Shown here: piece after piece, positions 5,771-12,497 of the stretch
How the letters are laid out: each line of letters starts with the position of its first letter
Numbering within the stretch: the stretch's first letter is position 1
From: Endobugula sp965225895
GTDB lineage: Bacteria > Pseudomonadota > Gammaproteobacteria > Pseudomonadales > Cellvibrionaceae
Reading direction: 5' to 3'
Assembly (NCBI GenBank): GCA_965225895.1
Contig: CBDDBR010000001.1
Location: 1-22,447 of the forward strand
Length of the DNA: 22,447 nt
Notes under the pieces: generated by a model
Database searches by the model: none
Seen by the model: only the letters and a program-made list of their open reading frames with translations
Told to the model about the DNA's origin: nothing
Made by a program: the position numbers and the translations under genes

Positions 5771-6103
5771 ATGACTACAACGCTAATGATTACAACAAAA
5801 TCACTACTTGATTTACTTAATTCGTATAAAAAATGGTCTGATTACAGGATAGGAAAAGAGATAGGCGCAAAAAACCAAACAGTATCAAAATGGCGCACAA
5901 ACAAAACAGTGATGTCAGATGAATACGTCTATAAAGTAGCGGAAATACTGGGTTTCGACCCCGAATGGCTATTATTACATATACACGCTGAAAGAAATTT
6001 GAAACAACCGTTTTACGAAAAACTGGCTAAATTAGCAGAGAACGAAACCCCTCCAGAAGCATCGAAAAAAGTCACAGAAATCACAAAAAACACCAAAAAT
6101 TAA
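5771..6103 (+). CDS. Phage repressor-like HTH protein (DUF3693-like)
   Basis: This 110-aa protein has a helix-turn-helix near residues 25-48 (YRIGKEIGAKNQTVSKWRTN), then GFDPEWLL and an A-E-R segment (61-75) that I recognise from the DUF3693 phage-related family found with Cro/CI-type regulators of small Vibrio-type phages. It should bind the operators immediately upstream and control both divergent promoters, including its own. I chose the ATG at 5771 because CGGGA lies 8 bases before it; in-frame ATGs at 5741, 5744 and 5753 lack ribosome sites and the first is only a few bases from the predicted start of transcription. The tail is Lys/Thr-rich and probably disordered. Confidence 0.8.
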   Translation: MTTTLMITTKSLLDLLNSYKKWSDYRIGKEIGAKNQTVSKWRTNKTVMSDEYVYKVAEILGFDPEWLLLHIHAERNLKQPFYEKLAKLAENETPPEASKKVTEITKNTKN

Positions 6104-6174
6104 AAAATTCGCACAACGGCAATGCACAGTGCCGCCTATCTTATTGATTCTATTAATAAAACCCTTCGCGCCAC

Positions 6175-6202
6175 TTATTCCAAAATATATATTATGCGAA
6201 CC
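6175..6202 (-). other. dif-like site (XerC arm conserved), candidate attP
   Basis: Read on the - strand: XerC-type arm GGTTCGCATAA (6202-6192), 6-base centre TATATA, then arm TTTTGGAATAA (6185-6175). The first arm matches the E. coli dif XerC arm at 10 of 11 bases; the XerD-side arm matches at about 6 of 11. A good XerC arm with a degenerate XerD arm is the pattern of attP sites of phages that integrate with host XerC/XerD, such as VGJphi. Confidence 0.6.
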
Positions 6203-6263
6203 TAGGGGCTAAGTTTTTAAATGTCAATATGGTGATAAGTACAGGTGGTAAAAGATGCCAAAC

Positions 6264-6279
6264 GTTCAATATATTGAAC
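6264..6279. promoter_or_regulatory. 16-bp perfect palindrome, probable operator
   Basis: GTTCAATATATTGAAC is its own reverse complement and lies 90 bases before the second regulator gene. It differs from the TGCGCA operators at the divergent switch, so it may be the site of the 159-aa regulator or a host factor. Confidence 0.6.
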
Positions 6280-6368
6280 AGGTATTATTTTTTAATTACT
6301 TTTGTCGTTAAATTATTGGCGCGCATATAGCGCATCAATCTAAAAAACAATAACATTTAGGTAATTAT

Positions 6369-6848
6369 ATGGACTTACACACTAAAGATTTACAACGAAA
6401 ATCAACTCAAAGACAATCTAAAGAACTCGCTAACTTGTTTAGCACTGAAAAGCTGATGCAATATTTAGATATTTCGTACAGTACCGCTAGACGCTACAAA
6501 CGCGGTCACAGCGTTATTCGCAAGCCAGAACGTGAATATCTAACACTTATTCACGATCAGCGCATCATGCCCCCAAAATGGCCGCTGAACATTACGTTTG
6601 AACGTGACGATAAGCTACATTTGAGCAAATACAGCCTCACGTGGGGTCAATTAGAGCATTATTCCTTTATGTGTGAGCGCTGGGGTGAATCGTTGCATAA
6701 CGTAACGATTATGCGTGCGTATGTAGATGATGTGATGGAATCTATGACTGAAGTGCAGCGCGCACAAGCGATGGAGTTAAAGCGCATCATGATTGAGTGT
6801 GTGGAAACTGGCCAGCCTTATAATATTTACGAAAAAAGTCAGGCATAA
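6369..6848 (+). CDS. Second HTH regulator, DUF3653-like
   Basis: This 159-aa protein has an HTH-like segment at residues 27-46 (EKLMQYLDISYSTARRYKRG) and then PPKWP (68-72) with a short beta-rich domain and L-x-W-G-Q-L, which I associate with the phage family DUF3653; the C-terminal third is helical. AGGTAA lies 4 bases before the ATG. It is likely a DNA-binding regulator and is a candidate activator for the iteron-bearing late promoter or a partner of the repressor (inference). It converges on the late operon and ends at the shared terminator. Confidence 0.75.
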   Translation: MDLHTKDLQRKSTQRQSKELANLFSTEKLMQYLDISYSTARRYKRGHSVIRKPEREYLTLIHDQRIMPPKWPLNITFERDDKLHLSKYSLTWGQLEHYSFMCERWGESLHNVTIMRAYVDDVMESMTEVQRAQAMELKRIMIECVETGQPYNIYEKSQA

Positions 6849-6852
6849 AAAA

Positions 6853-6870
6853 AGGGCGGTTAACCGCCCT
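6853..6870. terminator. Bidirectional terminator
   Basis: AGGGCGG TTAA CCGCCCT forms a 7-bp GC-rich stem. On the - strand seven U follow, ending the late operon; on the + strand a shorter pyrimidine run follows, ending the regulator gene. The last bases of the 45-aa gene lie in the stem. Confidence 0.85.
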
Positions 6871-7006
6871 ACTTTTCCACTTTATCAATTCGCTTATCAA
6901 GCCGATCAATATTTTTCCAGAGATGATGAATATCTTTACGAATAGCAGCATATAACATGCCGCCCGCAAACAATGTGCTAAACACTTGATTAAGGTCTAC
7001 ATCCAT
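6869..7006 (-). CDS. 45-aa last gene of the late operon, membrane/coiled-coil
   Basis: Starts MDVDLNQVFSTLFAGGMLYA: a weakly hydrophobic N-terminus followed by a charged helix (IDRLDKRIDKVEK) with heptad-like spacing. The ATG at 7006 overlaps the stop of the 102-aa gene (TGATG). The shape recalls small holin-associated or hemolysin XhlA-type proteins, but it is too short to assign. Its stop lies within the terminator stem. Confidence 0.65.
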   Translation of the reverse strand: MDVDLNQVFSTLFAGGMLYAAIRKDIHHLWKNIDRLDKRIDKVEK

Positions 7007-7314
7007 CACTTAAGCAACCCCCACAAGGCATTATCTTTATCGTGTTGACTCGCTTCGTGAAACGGGCTTACTGCACCAATGACTGTTCGCCATGTTCCGA
7101 AGTATCCATCAAAAAAACCTTCCACATTGTCGCCGCCGAATGTTGATTGGGCTTGCCGATTAATGATGTTGTTTTGATGCGTTGGGTTTAAATCTTCTGT
7201 GACTGTTTTTACAATGTCATTTTTTTTGTAGTAAGCATATCCAACGCCCATCGCCGCCAGTATCACCAGCATAAACATACCATCAATCTGAAAACCGACT
7301 TTAGGTAATCGCAT
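7006..7314 (-). CDS. 102-aa protein with an N-terminal membrane anchor
   Basis: A hydrophobic segment at residues 12-29 (starting GMFMLVILAAMGVGYAYY) is followed by a hydrophilic domain with no motif I recognise. The ATG at 7314 overlaps the M15 peptidase stop (TAATG), so the two are probably made together. A virion membrane protein or lysis partner is possible. Confidence 0.75.
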   Translation of the reverse strand: MRLPKVGFQIDGMFMLVILAAMGVGYAYYKKNDIVKTVTEDLNPTHQNNIINRQAQSTFGGDNVEGFFDGYFGTWRTVIGAVSPFHEASQHDKDNALWGLLK

Positions 7315-7925
7315 TAGACTAACGCCTCGTCAATAGCTTTGTACTGACCCGCAATACGTGACCACTTAGCCAAACTGCCTTCTCGTACATCTAAGTGAAC
7401 CATGTGACCAGGGGAAGTATCGGTATATAAACCTATACCAGTAAAACCTACACGCTTGGCAATTTCATAAGCGCGCTGACGTTCTGCCGCTGAATTGATG
7501 TATCCACCTAACGAATTTTTAGGGAATACATCAACTGCACGAACCTCGCCCCACTTCATAATATTATGCTGGCTATTGCTGGTTGGATGTTCACGGCCTA
7601 CCGCGTCTTGATGCGGTGATACTTGAACAGGAAAACCCCATTGATGCCTAAATTCATCTAACTTTTTCAGTAAGTCAGGACTCATTTTTTCATACCAACC
7701 ACCGAATTCTTGCGGTGTAAAATAACGTAACTTCACGCCACTGCCCTCTTGTTTATTTAAGATTGAATCCAATATTGAATTTGAATTAATTAAATTTAAT
7801 ACGCCACTTGCGCTTTGTTCTTTCATTGCCGCACTATTTTTTATTGGCTTTCGCTGAATAAAAAATACAATCGCCGCCAACGAACCGAATAACGTTATTA
7901 CTACCGTTAATAATCGTTTTTTCAT
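7314..7925 (-). CDS. Membrane-anchored M15-type peptidoglycan peptidase
   Basis: This 203-aa protein has an N-terminal membrane anchor (MKKRLLTVVITLFGSLAAIV), a linker, and a zinc D-Ala-D-Ala peptidase-like domain from about residue 67. The probable zinc ligands are H120 in SQHNIMKWG, D132 in RAVDVFP, and H177 in GHMVHLD. M15 enzymes cut peptide cross-links of peptidoglycan. The anchor and its place among virion genes suggest a virion membrane enzyme for penetrating or leaving the wall. I chose the ATG at 7925 because it overlaps the stop of the 32-aa gene (TAATG); the frame open to 7976 would run through that gene. Confidence 0.82.
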   Translation of the reverse strand: MKKRLLTVVITLFGSLAAIVFFIQRKPIKNSAAMKEQSASGVLNLINSNSILDSILNKQEGSGVKLRYFTPQEFGGWYEKMSPDLLKKLDEFRHQWGFPVQVSPHQDAVGREHPTSNSQHNIMKWGEVRAVDVFPKNSLGGYINSAAERQRAYEIAKRVGFTGIGLYTDTSPGHMVHLDVREGSLAKWSRIAGQYKAIDEALV

Positions 7926-8023
7926 TAGACAATCAACTTGCCTTTTTTCATCCACGAGACGATCACCGCAGCACATACCGCCGCCGCAATAGTAAACAAG
8001 AAATTTTTACTTGCTGTTGTCAT
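7925..8023 (-). CDS. 32-aa single-span membrane peptide
   Basis: Starts MTTASKNFLFTIAAAVCAAV; residues 8-24 form one membrane span, followed by a basic end (WMKKGK). It overlaps the 64-aa gene by 17 bases upstream and the peptidase ATG downstream. Very small but positioned exactly as a coupled cistron. It resembles the tiny integral membrane proteins of internal-membrane phages. Confidence 0.6.
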   Translation of the reverse strand: MTTASKNFLFTIAAAVCAAVIVSWMKKGKLIV

Positions 8024-8201
8024 TTTCTACCTCGCTTAACCGATAGATTGCATCAATGCTTAATAATTTTTTGTCGATTTCTTTAAGCAATACTGTGTTA
8101 TTTTTTTCTATCGCATCAGCACGCTCTATTTCTAACTGAGTACGCACATTCTTTGCGATCTGTTGACGATGCTCAAGCGTTAACTCTGATAATCCATACA
8201 T
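8007..8201 (-). CDS. 64-aa helical protein
   Basis: Starts MYGLSELTLEHRQQIAKNVR; almost wholly charged amphipathic helix, with no membrane span, so probably a coiled coil. GAGGTG lies 8 bases before the ATG at 8201, which favours this start over the longer frame to 8234. It begins just after the stop of the 230-aa gene. No family recognised. Confidence 0.75.
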   Translation of the reverse strand: MYGLSELTLEHRQQIAKNVRTQLEIERADAIEKNNTVLLKEIDKKLLSIDAIYRLSEVENDNSK

Positions 8202-8202
8202 A

Positions 8203-8895
8203 TTAAAGCACCTCGTAAATAACAGATTGCACATTGTGATTTAAGCCATAGAAATACAAACCCTGACCCGCCTTAACAAATAACGGCATTGCAATACCAC
8301 CATTGCCCACACCCATTGTTTCAAGCCCATAGTCAAATGCTAGAACACAACCATCGACCGAATGCATAGGTACAGAGCTATTTAAAATAATACTGGCCTG
8401 ATGGGAATTATTGTTTGCTACTGACACATAATACTGATAAATAACCAGCCCATTAACATTATCATAAGGTTGAACAACCGCAACAGGCCCAGCCGTATTA
8501 ACAGAATAATGAATCTCTTGATTAGCACCAGAAAAATACTTTTGGGGATTTTCAGGCGTAGAACTCACCACCACTGGCGGCATTTTCGCCACTTCAATAT
8601 CGGGAACATCTACAACACTAACGCTAGACCCCTCGCGTGTATTTTCCCGCTTATACGAACCCGCCTCAAACTCAACAATCTGCGATTCATCGTGCAAGTT
8701 TAAAATATTAATTTTTTCAAAACGCTCTTGACCGTTGACTAGCTGTTCACCAACCTCAAGCACCGACTCTTCAATAACTGTCGAATCATTTTTTAACAAT
8801 CTGACCCGAATATCACCAGAGCCATTTTTAAACATGAAATTGTAACCAACGATTGATAGCGTTTGATCAATTCCCGATTCTAAAGTGACTTTCAT
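8203..8895 (-). CDS. 230-aa beta-rich structural protein, possible spike or penton
   Basis: No family identified by motif. The sequence alternates hydrophobic and polar residues and is rich in G, N, S and V, with almost no long helix, as in virion beta-sandwich proteins. Residues about 25-80 (for example GDIRVRLLKN) look like a small beta domain; a Pro/Ser linker near 105-118 separates it from a second beta domain ending VIYEVL. A two-domain, beta-rich protein among virion genes fits a vertex/spike protein, the role of P1 in PM2, although it is shorter. ATGA overlap with the upstream gene. Confidence 0.75.
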   Translation of the reverse strand: MKVTLESGIDQTLSIVGYNFMFKNGSGDIRVRLLKNDSTVIEESVLEVGEQLVNGQERFEKINILNLHDESQIVEFEAGSYKRENTREGSSVSVVDVPDIEVAKMPPVVVSSTPENPQKYFSGANQEIHYSVNTAGPVAVVQPYDNVNGLVIYQYYVSVANNNSHQASIILNSSVPMHSVDGCVLAFDYGLETMGVGNGGIAMPLFVKAGQGLYFYGLNHNVQSVIYEVL

Positions 8896-9311
8896 TTTTT
8901 ATTCCTCAATAGCGCATAAGCTAACGCAGACACCGAAGCCACACCACCAGCACCTAGCCATAGTTTTTGCGTTTGCGTTAATGGCTTTTTACCAAATTCT
9001 ACAGGCTCAACACCAGAAGCCGCCGCCAAGTTACTCATCGCATTGCCGACCAAATCATTAGCCCCTGAATAGACTTGCATTTGATTATCTAACACTTGCG
9101 AAAGAATACCGCCAACACCGTTTATCGTGGTGGTGGCAAACTCTAATGCTTTAGGGTCTACTTGCGTAAGCGATACATGCTTACCACTTAACGCAATTCC
9201 TCCCTCTTCAATATCACCGCTAATCGCTGCATTCAGTGATTCATTAGAAGTGTTTGTCGTTGTTGTACTAGAACTACTACTAGCCTGATTACTAGAACCA
9301 CCCTTACCCAT
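8892..9311 (-). CDS. 139-aa Ser/Thr-rich protein with a C-terminal membrane anchor
   Basis: Residues 6-24 are almost all S, T, N and Q; a central region follows without motif; residues 118-135 form one membrane span ending in RNKK. The layout, an extended N-terminus and a tail anchor, suits a virion protein that links membrane and capsid shell. The ATG at 9311 overlaps the GNAT-like gene by 8 bases. No family assigned. Confidence 0.75.
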   Translation of the reverse strand: MGKGGSSNQASSSSSTTTTNTSNESLNAAISGDIEEGGIALSGKHVSLTQVDPKALEFATTTINGVGGILSQVLDNQMQVYSGANDLVGNAMSNLAAASGVEPVEFGKKPLTQTQKLWLGAGGVASVSALAYALLRNKK

Positions 9312-9678
9312 CTTTATTGCTCCAACGGTACACCGTTTCTACAGGCTCAAAACACATTTTTTTTACGAACCTTGTTGCCAACTTTTCGCTAATGACAGTA
9401 TGAAAACGCATTGAATTAATACCCTCGCTTACACATGCGGCCTTTAGATACTCCACCAAAGGTTCTGTATTTTTCCCCTGCCACGCAACTAGAACTAACT
9501 CTTTTTTATTTTCAAATAGCTCTAACCGAGTAATAAAATAACCATGGCTTTCAACATGCCAAAGCGTAGATACACCACTACTAACCTCGCCAGCAACAAT
9601 AGCCATACCCTCATCACTCAGCGCACCAGACAAGCAATTCTCGACATCAACAGACCATCCAACACGCTGCCAATTCAT
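9304..9678 (-). CDS. GNAT-fold-like protein in the virion operon
   Basis: This 124-aa protein shows the order of the second half of an N-acetyltransferase: a beta strand ELVLVAWQGKN (60-70), a helix PLVEYLKAACVSEG (73-86), strand SMRFHT (89-94), helix EKLATRFVKKM (98-108), and the terminal CFEPVETVYRW resembling the GNAT 'GF' ending. The acetyl-CoA loop is degenerate, so it may not be an active enzyme. Similar GNAT-like proteins occur in phage structural gene clusters. The call rests on fold-like patterns only. ATGA overlap with the 80-aa gene. Confidence 0.7.
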   Translation of the reverse strand: MNWQRVGWSVDVENCLSGALSDEGMAIVAGEVSSGVSTLWHVESHGYFITRLELFENKKELVLVAWQGKNTEPLVEYLKAACVSEGINSMRFHTVISEKLATRFVKKMCFEPVETVYRWSNKDG

Positions 9679-9917
9679 TTCTTAAACAACTTGATTAAAA
9701 GCGCAAGAAAACCAACGGCAGCAATAATTGCGCCGCCGACATGAACAGGGTTTTCGTCGTCAAACTTAAAGGGCTTATTTATTGTGATGCCCTCGTTACG
9801 AATATTACCCGTATCACCGTGGGAAAATTTTGCCCTAGCTTCAAAATCACCATTTGTAGCCGCACCACCTTGACCAGACCAACCGCCCGTAGGGCTATTT
9901 TGCATACCTGGTATCAT
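9675..9917 (-). CDS. 80-aa tail-anchored membrane protein
   Basis: The first 30 residues are Gly/Asn/Gln-rich and probably flexible; residues 59-78 form one membrane span ending in basic LFKK. ATGA overlaps at both ends. Probably a virion membrane protein; no family recognised. Confidence 0.75.
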   Translation of the reverse strand: MIPGMQNSPTGGWSGQGGAATNGDFEARAKFSHGDTGNIRNEGITINKPFKFDDENPVHVGGAIIAAVGFLALLIKLFKK

Positions 9918-10204
9918 CTAGCCACCGCCAACGCCAAGCCACTCACCGCTAATGCAACAAGACCACCAATTGCCCATTTTGAAGACAACCAGCTTACCGA
10001 CATATTAGATGGCGCCGCATAACCAGTATCAACAGCAACGCTAGGGCTATCGGTTGTCGCTGCCGTTAAATTTTGGCTTTGATCCTTACCTTGATTTTGC
10101 AATTCGGTTAACTGAACTTGTAGCCTCCCGTTATGATAATTTGCAACAGCATTAACAAGATCACTCGCTTTAAAATCAATAAACCCATCAAGTCCCGTAG
10201 TCAT
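9914..10204 (-). CDS. 96-aa tail-anchored membrane protein following the capsid gene
   Basis: A helical N-terminal region (residues 12-45, Gln-rich) is followed by a Ser/Thr/Ala linker and a membrane span at 78-95. A strong ribosome site (GGGGGTG) lies before the ATG at 10204, 12 bases after the capsid stop. Placement suggests an abundant virion membrane protein like the small P3/P6-type proteins of PM2 (inference by position). Confidence 0.78.
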   Translation of the reverse strand: MTTGLDGFIDFKASDLVNAVANYHNGRLQVQLTELQNQGKDQSQNLTAATTDSPSVAVDTGYAAPSNMSVSWLSSKWAIGGLVALAVSGLALAVAR

Positions 10205-10216
10205 AACACACCCCCG

Positions 10217-11053
10217 TTAAGCGCTAAGGCTCGACCATGTAGATAGGTATTCGATTAGGTAGCGCACAGTTTGACTAGCACCAGCACCCAGCGTAGTGGT
10301 CAATCGCATTGAATTCACAAGGAAGTTAGGATCATCCATTAACAATGATTCTTGAGGCACACCTGACAATAAGAAATCAATACACAAACCGTAATCATCA
10401 GCATAAGGCTCACGCCCCTGTGGGCTACCTAATTCATCAAACTCAGTACGGGCACGATCAAGATCAAAGGCAATCGTTCCGTTGATTTTTAATTGCAACG
10501 AATCCACCGCATCATTTAATACATGGATAGCCGCAATACGATCACGGCGATCAATATCGTCATGATGGTTTTCGCCTTCAGCGTTACCACCCTTGTTGCT
10601 TGGCACAACATAAGTTAACAACCCCGCACTAACATGACGGTTTGCTCCAAACTTACCGTGCGCTGTAATAGCTGGCGCAGTACCCTCAGCAATCTTAAAT
10701 TCAATCTTGACTTGCTGAAGACCACCCGTACCCAACGCAGTAAGCATGCGCAGCTCTTCGGTTTCCATTTCAGGACGACGAAAATATACTGATAGCACAC
10801 CATCTTCGGTATTACGGAAATAACGTTTGTTTTCCTTATCAAGCTCATTTCCGTCTTTGTACTCACGCAAAGTAACCGTGCGCGTAGCTGACACTAACTG
10901 AACTTTAATATTGGTCATTTGAGCCAAGGTTAAGCCACCATGCTCAATGTGAACATCAAGAATAGAACGGCCTACCTGTGGACGAACAATAGCCGTTTGA
11001 CCCGCCACTGCATTTTCGATCAAGACAACACTTTCGCGAATACGATTACTCAT
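10217..11053 (-). CDS. Major capsid protein, PM2 P2-like double jelly roll
   Basis: This 278-aa protein is close to the length of PM2 P2. From memory of P2, conserved blocks line up in order: the N-terminal A-x-G-x-T/S region (15-20), an L-x-x-x-Q-x-x-N-I-K/V-x-V stretch (41-52), FRRPEM (91-96), TALGTGGL (105-112), RIAAIH (172-177), IDFLL (225-229) and IEYLSTWS (267-274) near the end. P2 forms trimers of double jelly rolls that build the icosahedral shell over a membrane. The gene spans the join between copies one and two without disruption. ATG overlaps the 54-aa gene. Confidence 0.88.
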   Translation of the reverse strand: MSNRIRESVVLIENAVAGQTAIVRPQVGRSILDVHIEHGGLTLAQMTNIKVQLVSATRTVTLREYKDGNELDKENKRYFRNTEDGVLSVYFRRPEMETEELRMLTALGTGGLQQVKIEFKIAEGTAPAITAHGKFGANRHVSAGLLTYVVPSNKGGNAEGENHHDDIDRRDRIAAIHVLNDAVDSLQLKINGTIAFDLDRARTEFDELGSPQGREPYADDYGLCIDFLLSGVPQESLLMDDPNFLVNSMRLTTTLGAGASQTVRYLIEYLSTWSSLSA

Positions 11054-11214
11054 TTTTTCGCTCCCTTTGTTGCCACGTTTACGGCATCAGTTACAGGCTT
11101 AATCTTTAACTGTTTAAGCGCATAACCACCAACCCCCAAAATAACCGCCGCCACAATGGCAGAAACCACCATTGACGGATTTATACTGTCTTTAAAACTT
11201 TTCCAATAGTTCAT
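11050..11214 (-). CDS. 54-aa membrane protein, first late gene (copy 2)
   Basis: Same as the gene at 396..560: one membrane span at residues 15-33, basic tail, and ATGA overlap with the capsid gene. Confidence 0.8.
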   Translation of the reverse strand: MNYWKSFKDSINPSMVVSAIVAAVILGVGGYALKQLKIKPVTDAVNVATKGAKK

Positions 11215-11284
11215 CACTATTACCTTTTTAAATTGATTAAATGTCGCTTTTGCTGCTTTGCGATGTGGCTTATCAAATTAAAAA

Positions 11285-11346
11285 GTTCGCTTAACTGGCA
11301 ACCGTAGTTCGCTCAGTTCGCTTAAAAAGTTCGCTTAGTTCGGTTA
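11285..11346 (-). repeat. Five iterons (copy 2)
   Basis: GTTCGCTTA-type units at 11285, 11307, 11316, 11329 and 11338, with the same 22/9/13/9 spacing as in the first copy. Confidence 0.6.
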
Positions 11347-11355
11347 AAAAAGGGC

Positions 11356-11379
11356 AAAAAAAAGCCGCTATTTAGCGGC
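11356..11379 (-). terminator. Terminator after the packaging ATPase (copy 2)
   Basis: GCCGCT/AGCGGC stem with an eight-U tail on the - strand. Confidence 0.85.
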
Positions 11380-11395
11380 CAAGAGCGTTTGAAAA

Positions 11396-12097
11396 TTATT
11401 TTATGATATGAACCCGCTGTGATCTTGTGACCGTATCAGGGTCTTTATATGCTAACTGGGTGTGTTTAGCAGTAAACCCAAACCGTTTAACGTCTTTCAC
11501 ATAGAACGATAACGGCTCTTGATTCATCAAGGCCTCCCAAGGCACATTCATTTCATCCGCCAGCTTTCTAGCCAGTGTTTTAGAGACACCACCCACATAC
11601 CACTTTTCGCATTGATCAAATACCGTTTTAGGTATCTCTTGTGGTCGTTGGGTAGTGCCGTTATATACCGCCCCGTACTTTCGCCCCTGATTCATTAAAC
11701 GACGATGAAACGGTTCAGCTCTTGCAATACTCTCACAACTACTCGCTACCTCTTCATCGCCAAAATAGGTTGGGTAATTACCATCTAATATTGAGCAAGC
11801 GTACTCGCACCATTCTTCGTGAATAGCGGGGGTTTGTTCACCCACATACGCCAAGCGAAAGCCTTGACGACTTGTTCCATACCATCGCTTAAACGCGGTA
11901 TGTGCCGCTGACTTAAATTTTCCTATATCGTTGTATTTAATCGTCCACGGGTGATCTTCGTTAGGGTCGAAAAATAATGCCCGAACACCTTGTGACGGGA
12001 ACTCTGCATTCTGCATTAATGATTGAGACTTGCCGCCGCCCGAACGCGATATGTACAGCGTGTTTTTATTCGGTAGTTTTGTGTTTGGGTTCTGCAT
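11396..12097 (-). CDS. Genome packaging ATPase, P9-like (copy 2)
   Basis: Complete 233-aa copy identical to 742..1443, with Walker A SRSGGGKS, acidic YFGDEE and TTQRPQEIPK. This copy is uninterrupted, whereas the third is cut by the window end. Confidence 0.9.
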   Translation of the reverse strand: MQNPNTKLPNKNTLYISRSGGGKSQSLMQNAEFPSQGVRALFFDPNEDHPWTIKYNDIGKFKSAAHTAFKRWYGTSRQGFRLAYVGEQTPAIHEEWCEYACSILDGNYPTYFGDEEVASSCESIARAEPFHRRLMNQGRKYGAVYNGTTQRPQEIPKTVFDQCEKWYVGGVSKTLARKLADEMNVPWEALMNQEPLSFYVKDVKRFGFTAKHTQLAYKDPDTVTRSQRVHIIK

Positions 12098-12497
12098 CTT
12101 TTTTCGCCTTATTTAACTTTATCTCTTTAAATGATTTAACCAAACGTAGGCCAATCCAACCGATAGCACTAATCACCTCAAACGCAGGTATGCGAAAATT
12201 TAAGCGAACGATAGCAGGAGCAATATAATCCTCACCGTCTTTGTACACATCGTCGCTATAGCCTTCATTACCACCGAACTTGAATGACATATCCATTAAG
12301 CCAACGATTGAGCGTGATTGTTTTTTCGCTAACTCTTTAGCGGTTTGCACTTCACCTTCTAGCGGTTCGCTTTCTAGCGCGCCTTTTGGCTGTTCATCAC
12401 CAGAGCCAATTAACTGCTCAGCACTGGAAAAGTCAAAACCGCTTTGATCTTCGCTAACCTCTTCAACAACTACATCATCTTCTACACTGCCGCCCAT
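12066..12497 (-). CDS. 143-aa acidic protein with hydrophobic C-terminal segment (copy 2)
   Basis: Same as 1412..1843; ATG at 12497 after GGGGG; overlaps both neighbours. Confidence 0.75.
   Translation of the reverse strand: MGGSVEDDVVVEEVSEDQSGFDFSSAEQLIGSGDEQPKGALESEPLEGEVQTAKELAKKQSRSIVGLMDMSFKFGGNEGYSDDVYKDGEDYIAPAIVRLNFRIPAFEVISAIGWIGLRLVKSFKEIKLNKAKKDAEPKHKTTE

Larger units (their letters stand above)
6104..6368. other. Intergenic region between the two regulators
   Basis: AT-rich, 265 bases, no convincing gene on either strand. It holds a dif-like site, a 16-bp palindrome and, before 6369, only weak promoter-like elements (for example TTGTCG with TATAGC 18 bases on). A weak inverted repeat CGGCA/TGCCG at 6117..6134 has no U-run. 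Confidence 0.6.
1..10654. repeat. Genome unit, first copy (10,654 bp)
   Basis: Position 1 matches position 10655, and every gene and intergenic motif checked recurs exactly 10,654 bases later. This is one full circular permutation of the phage-like genome, opened inside the capsid gene. Identity was judged from the translations and spot comparison of the text, not by a base-by-base alignment. Confidence 0.95.
11215..11395. promoter_or_regulatory. Late-operon control region (copy 2)
   Basis: Repeats 561..741: terminator, iterons and a -10-like TTTAAT on the - strand at 11282..11277. Confidence 0.5.

Noticed and set aside
6117..6134. Possible terminator after the repressor gene
   Set aside because: Only a 5-bp stem (CGGCA/TGCCG) with an 8-base loop and no U-run.
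6229..6330. 33-codon + strand frame between the two regulators
   Set aside because: No ribosome site, runs through the 16-bp palindrome, and has no recognisable features.
6787..6969. - strand 60-aa frame beside the terminator
   Set aside because: It reads through the bidirectional terminator and conflicts with the better 45-aa gene at 6869..7006, which has a TGATG coupling to its neighbour.
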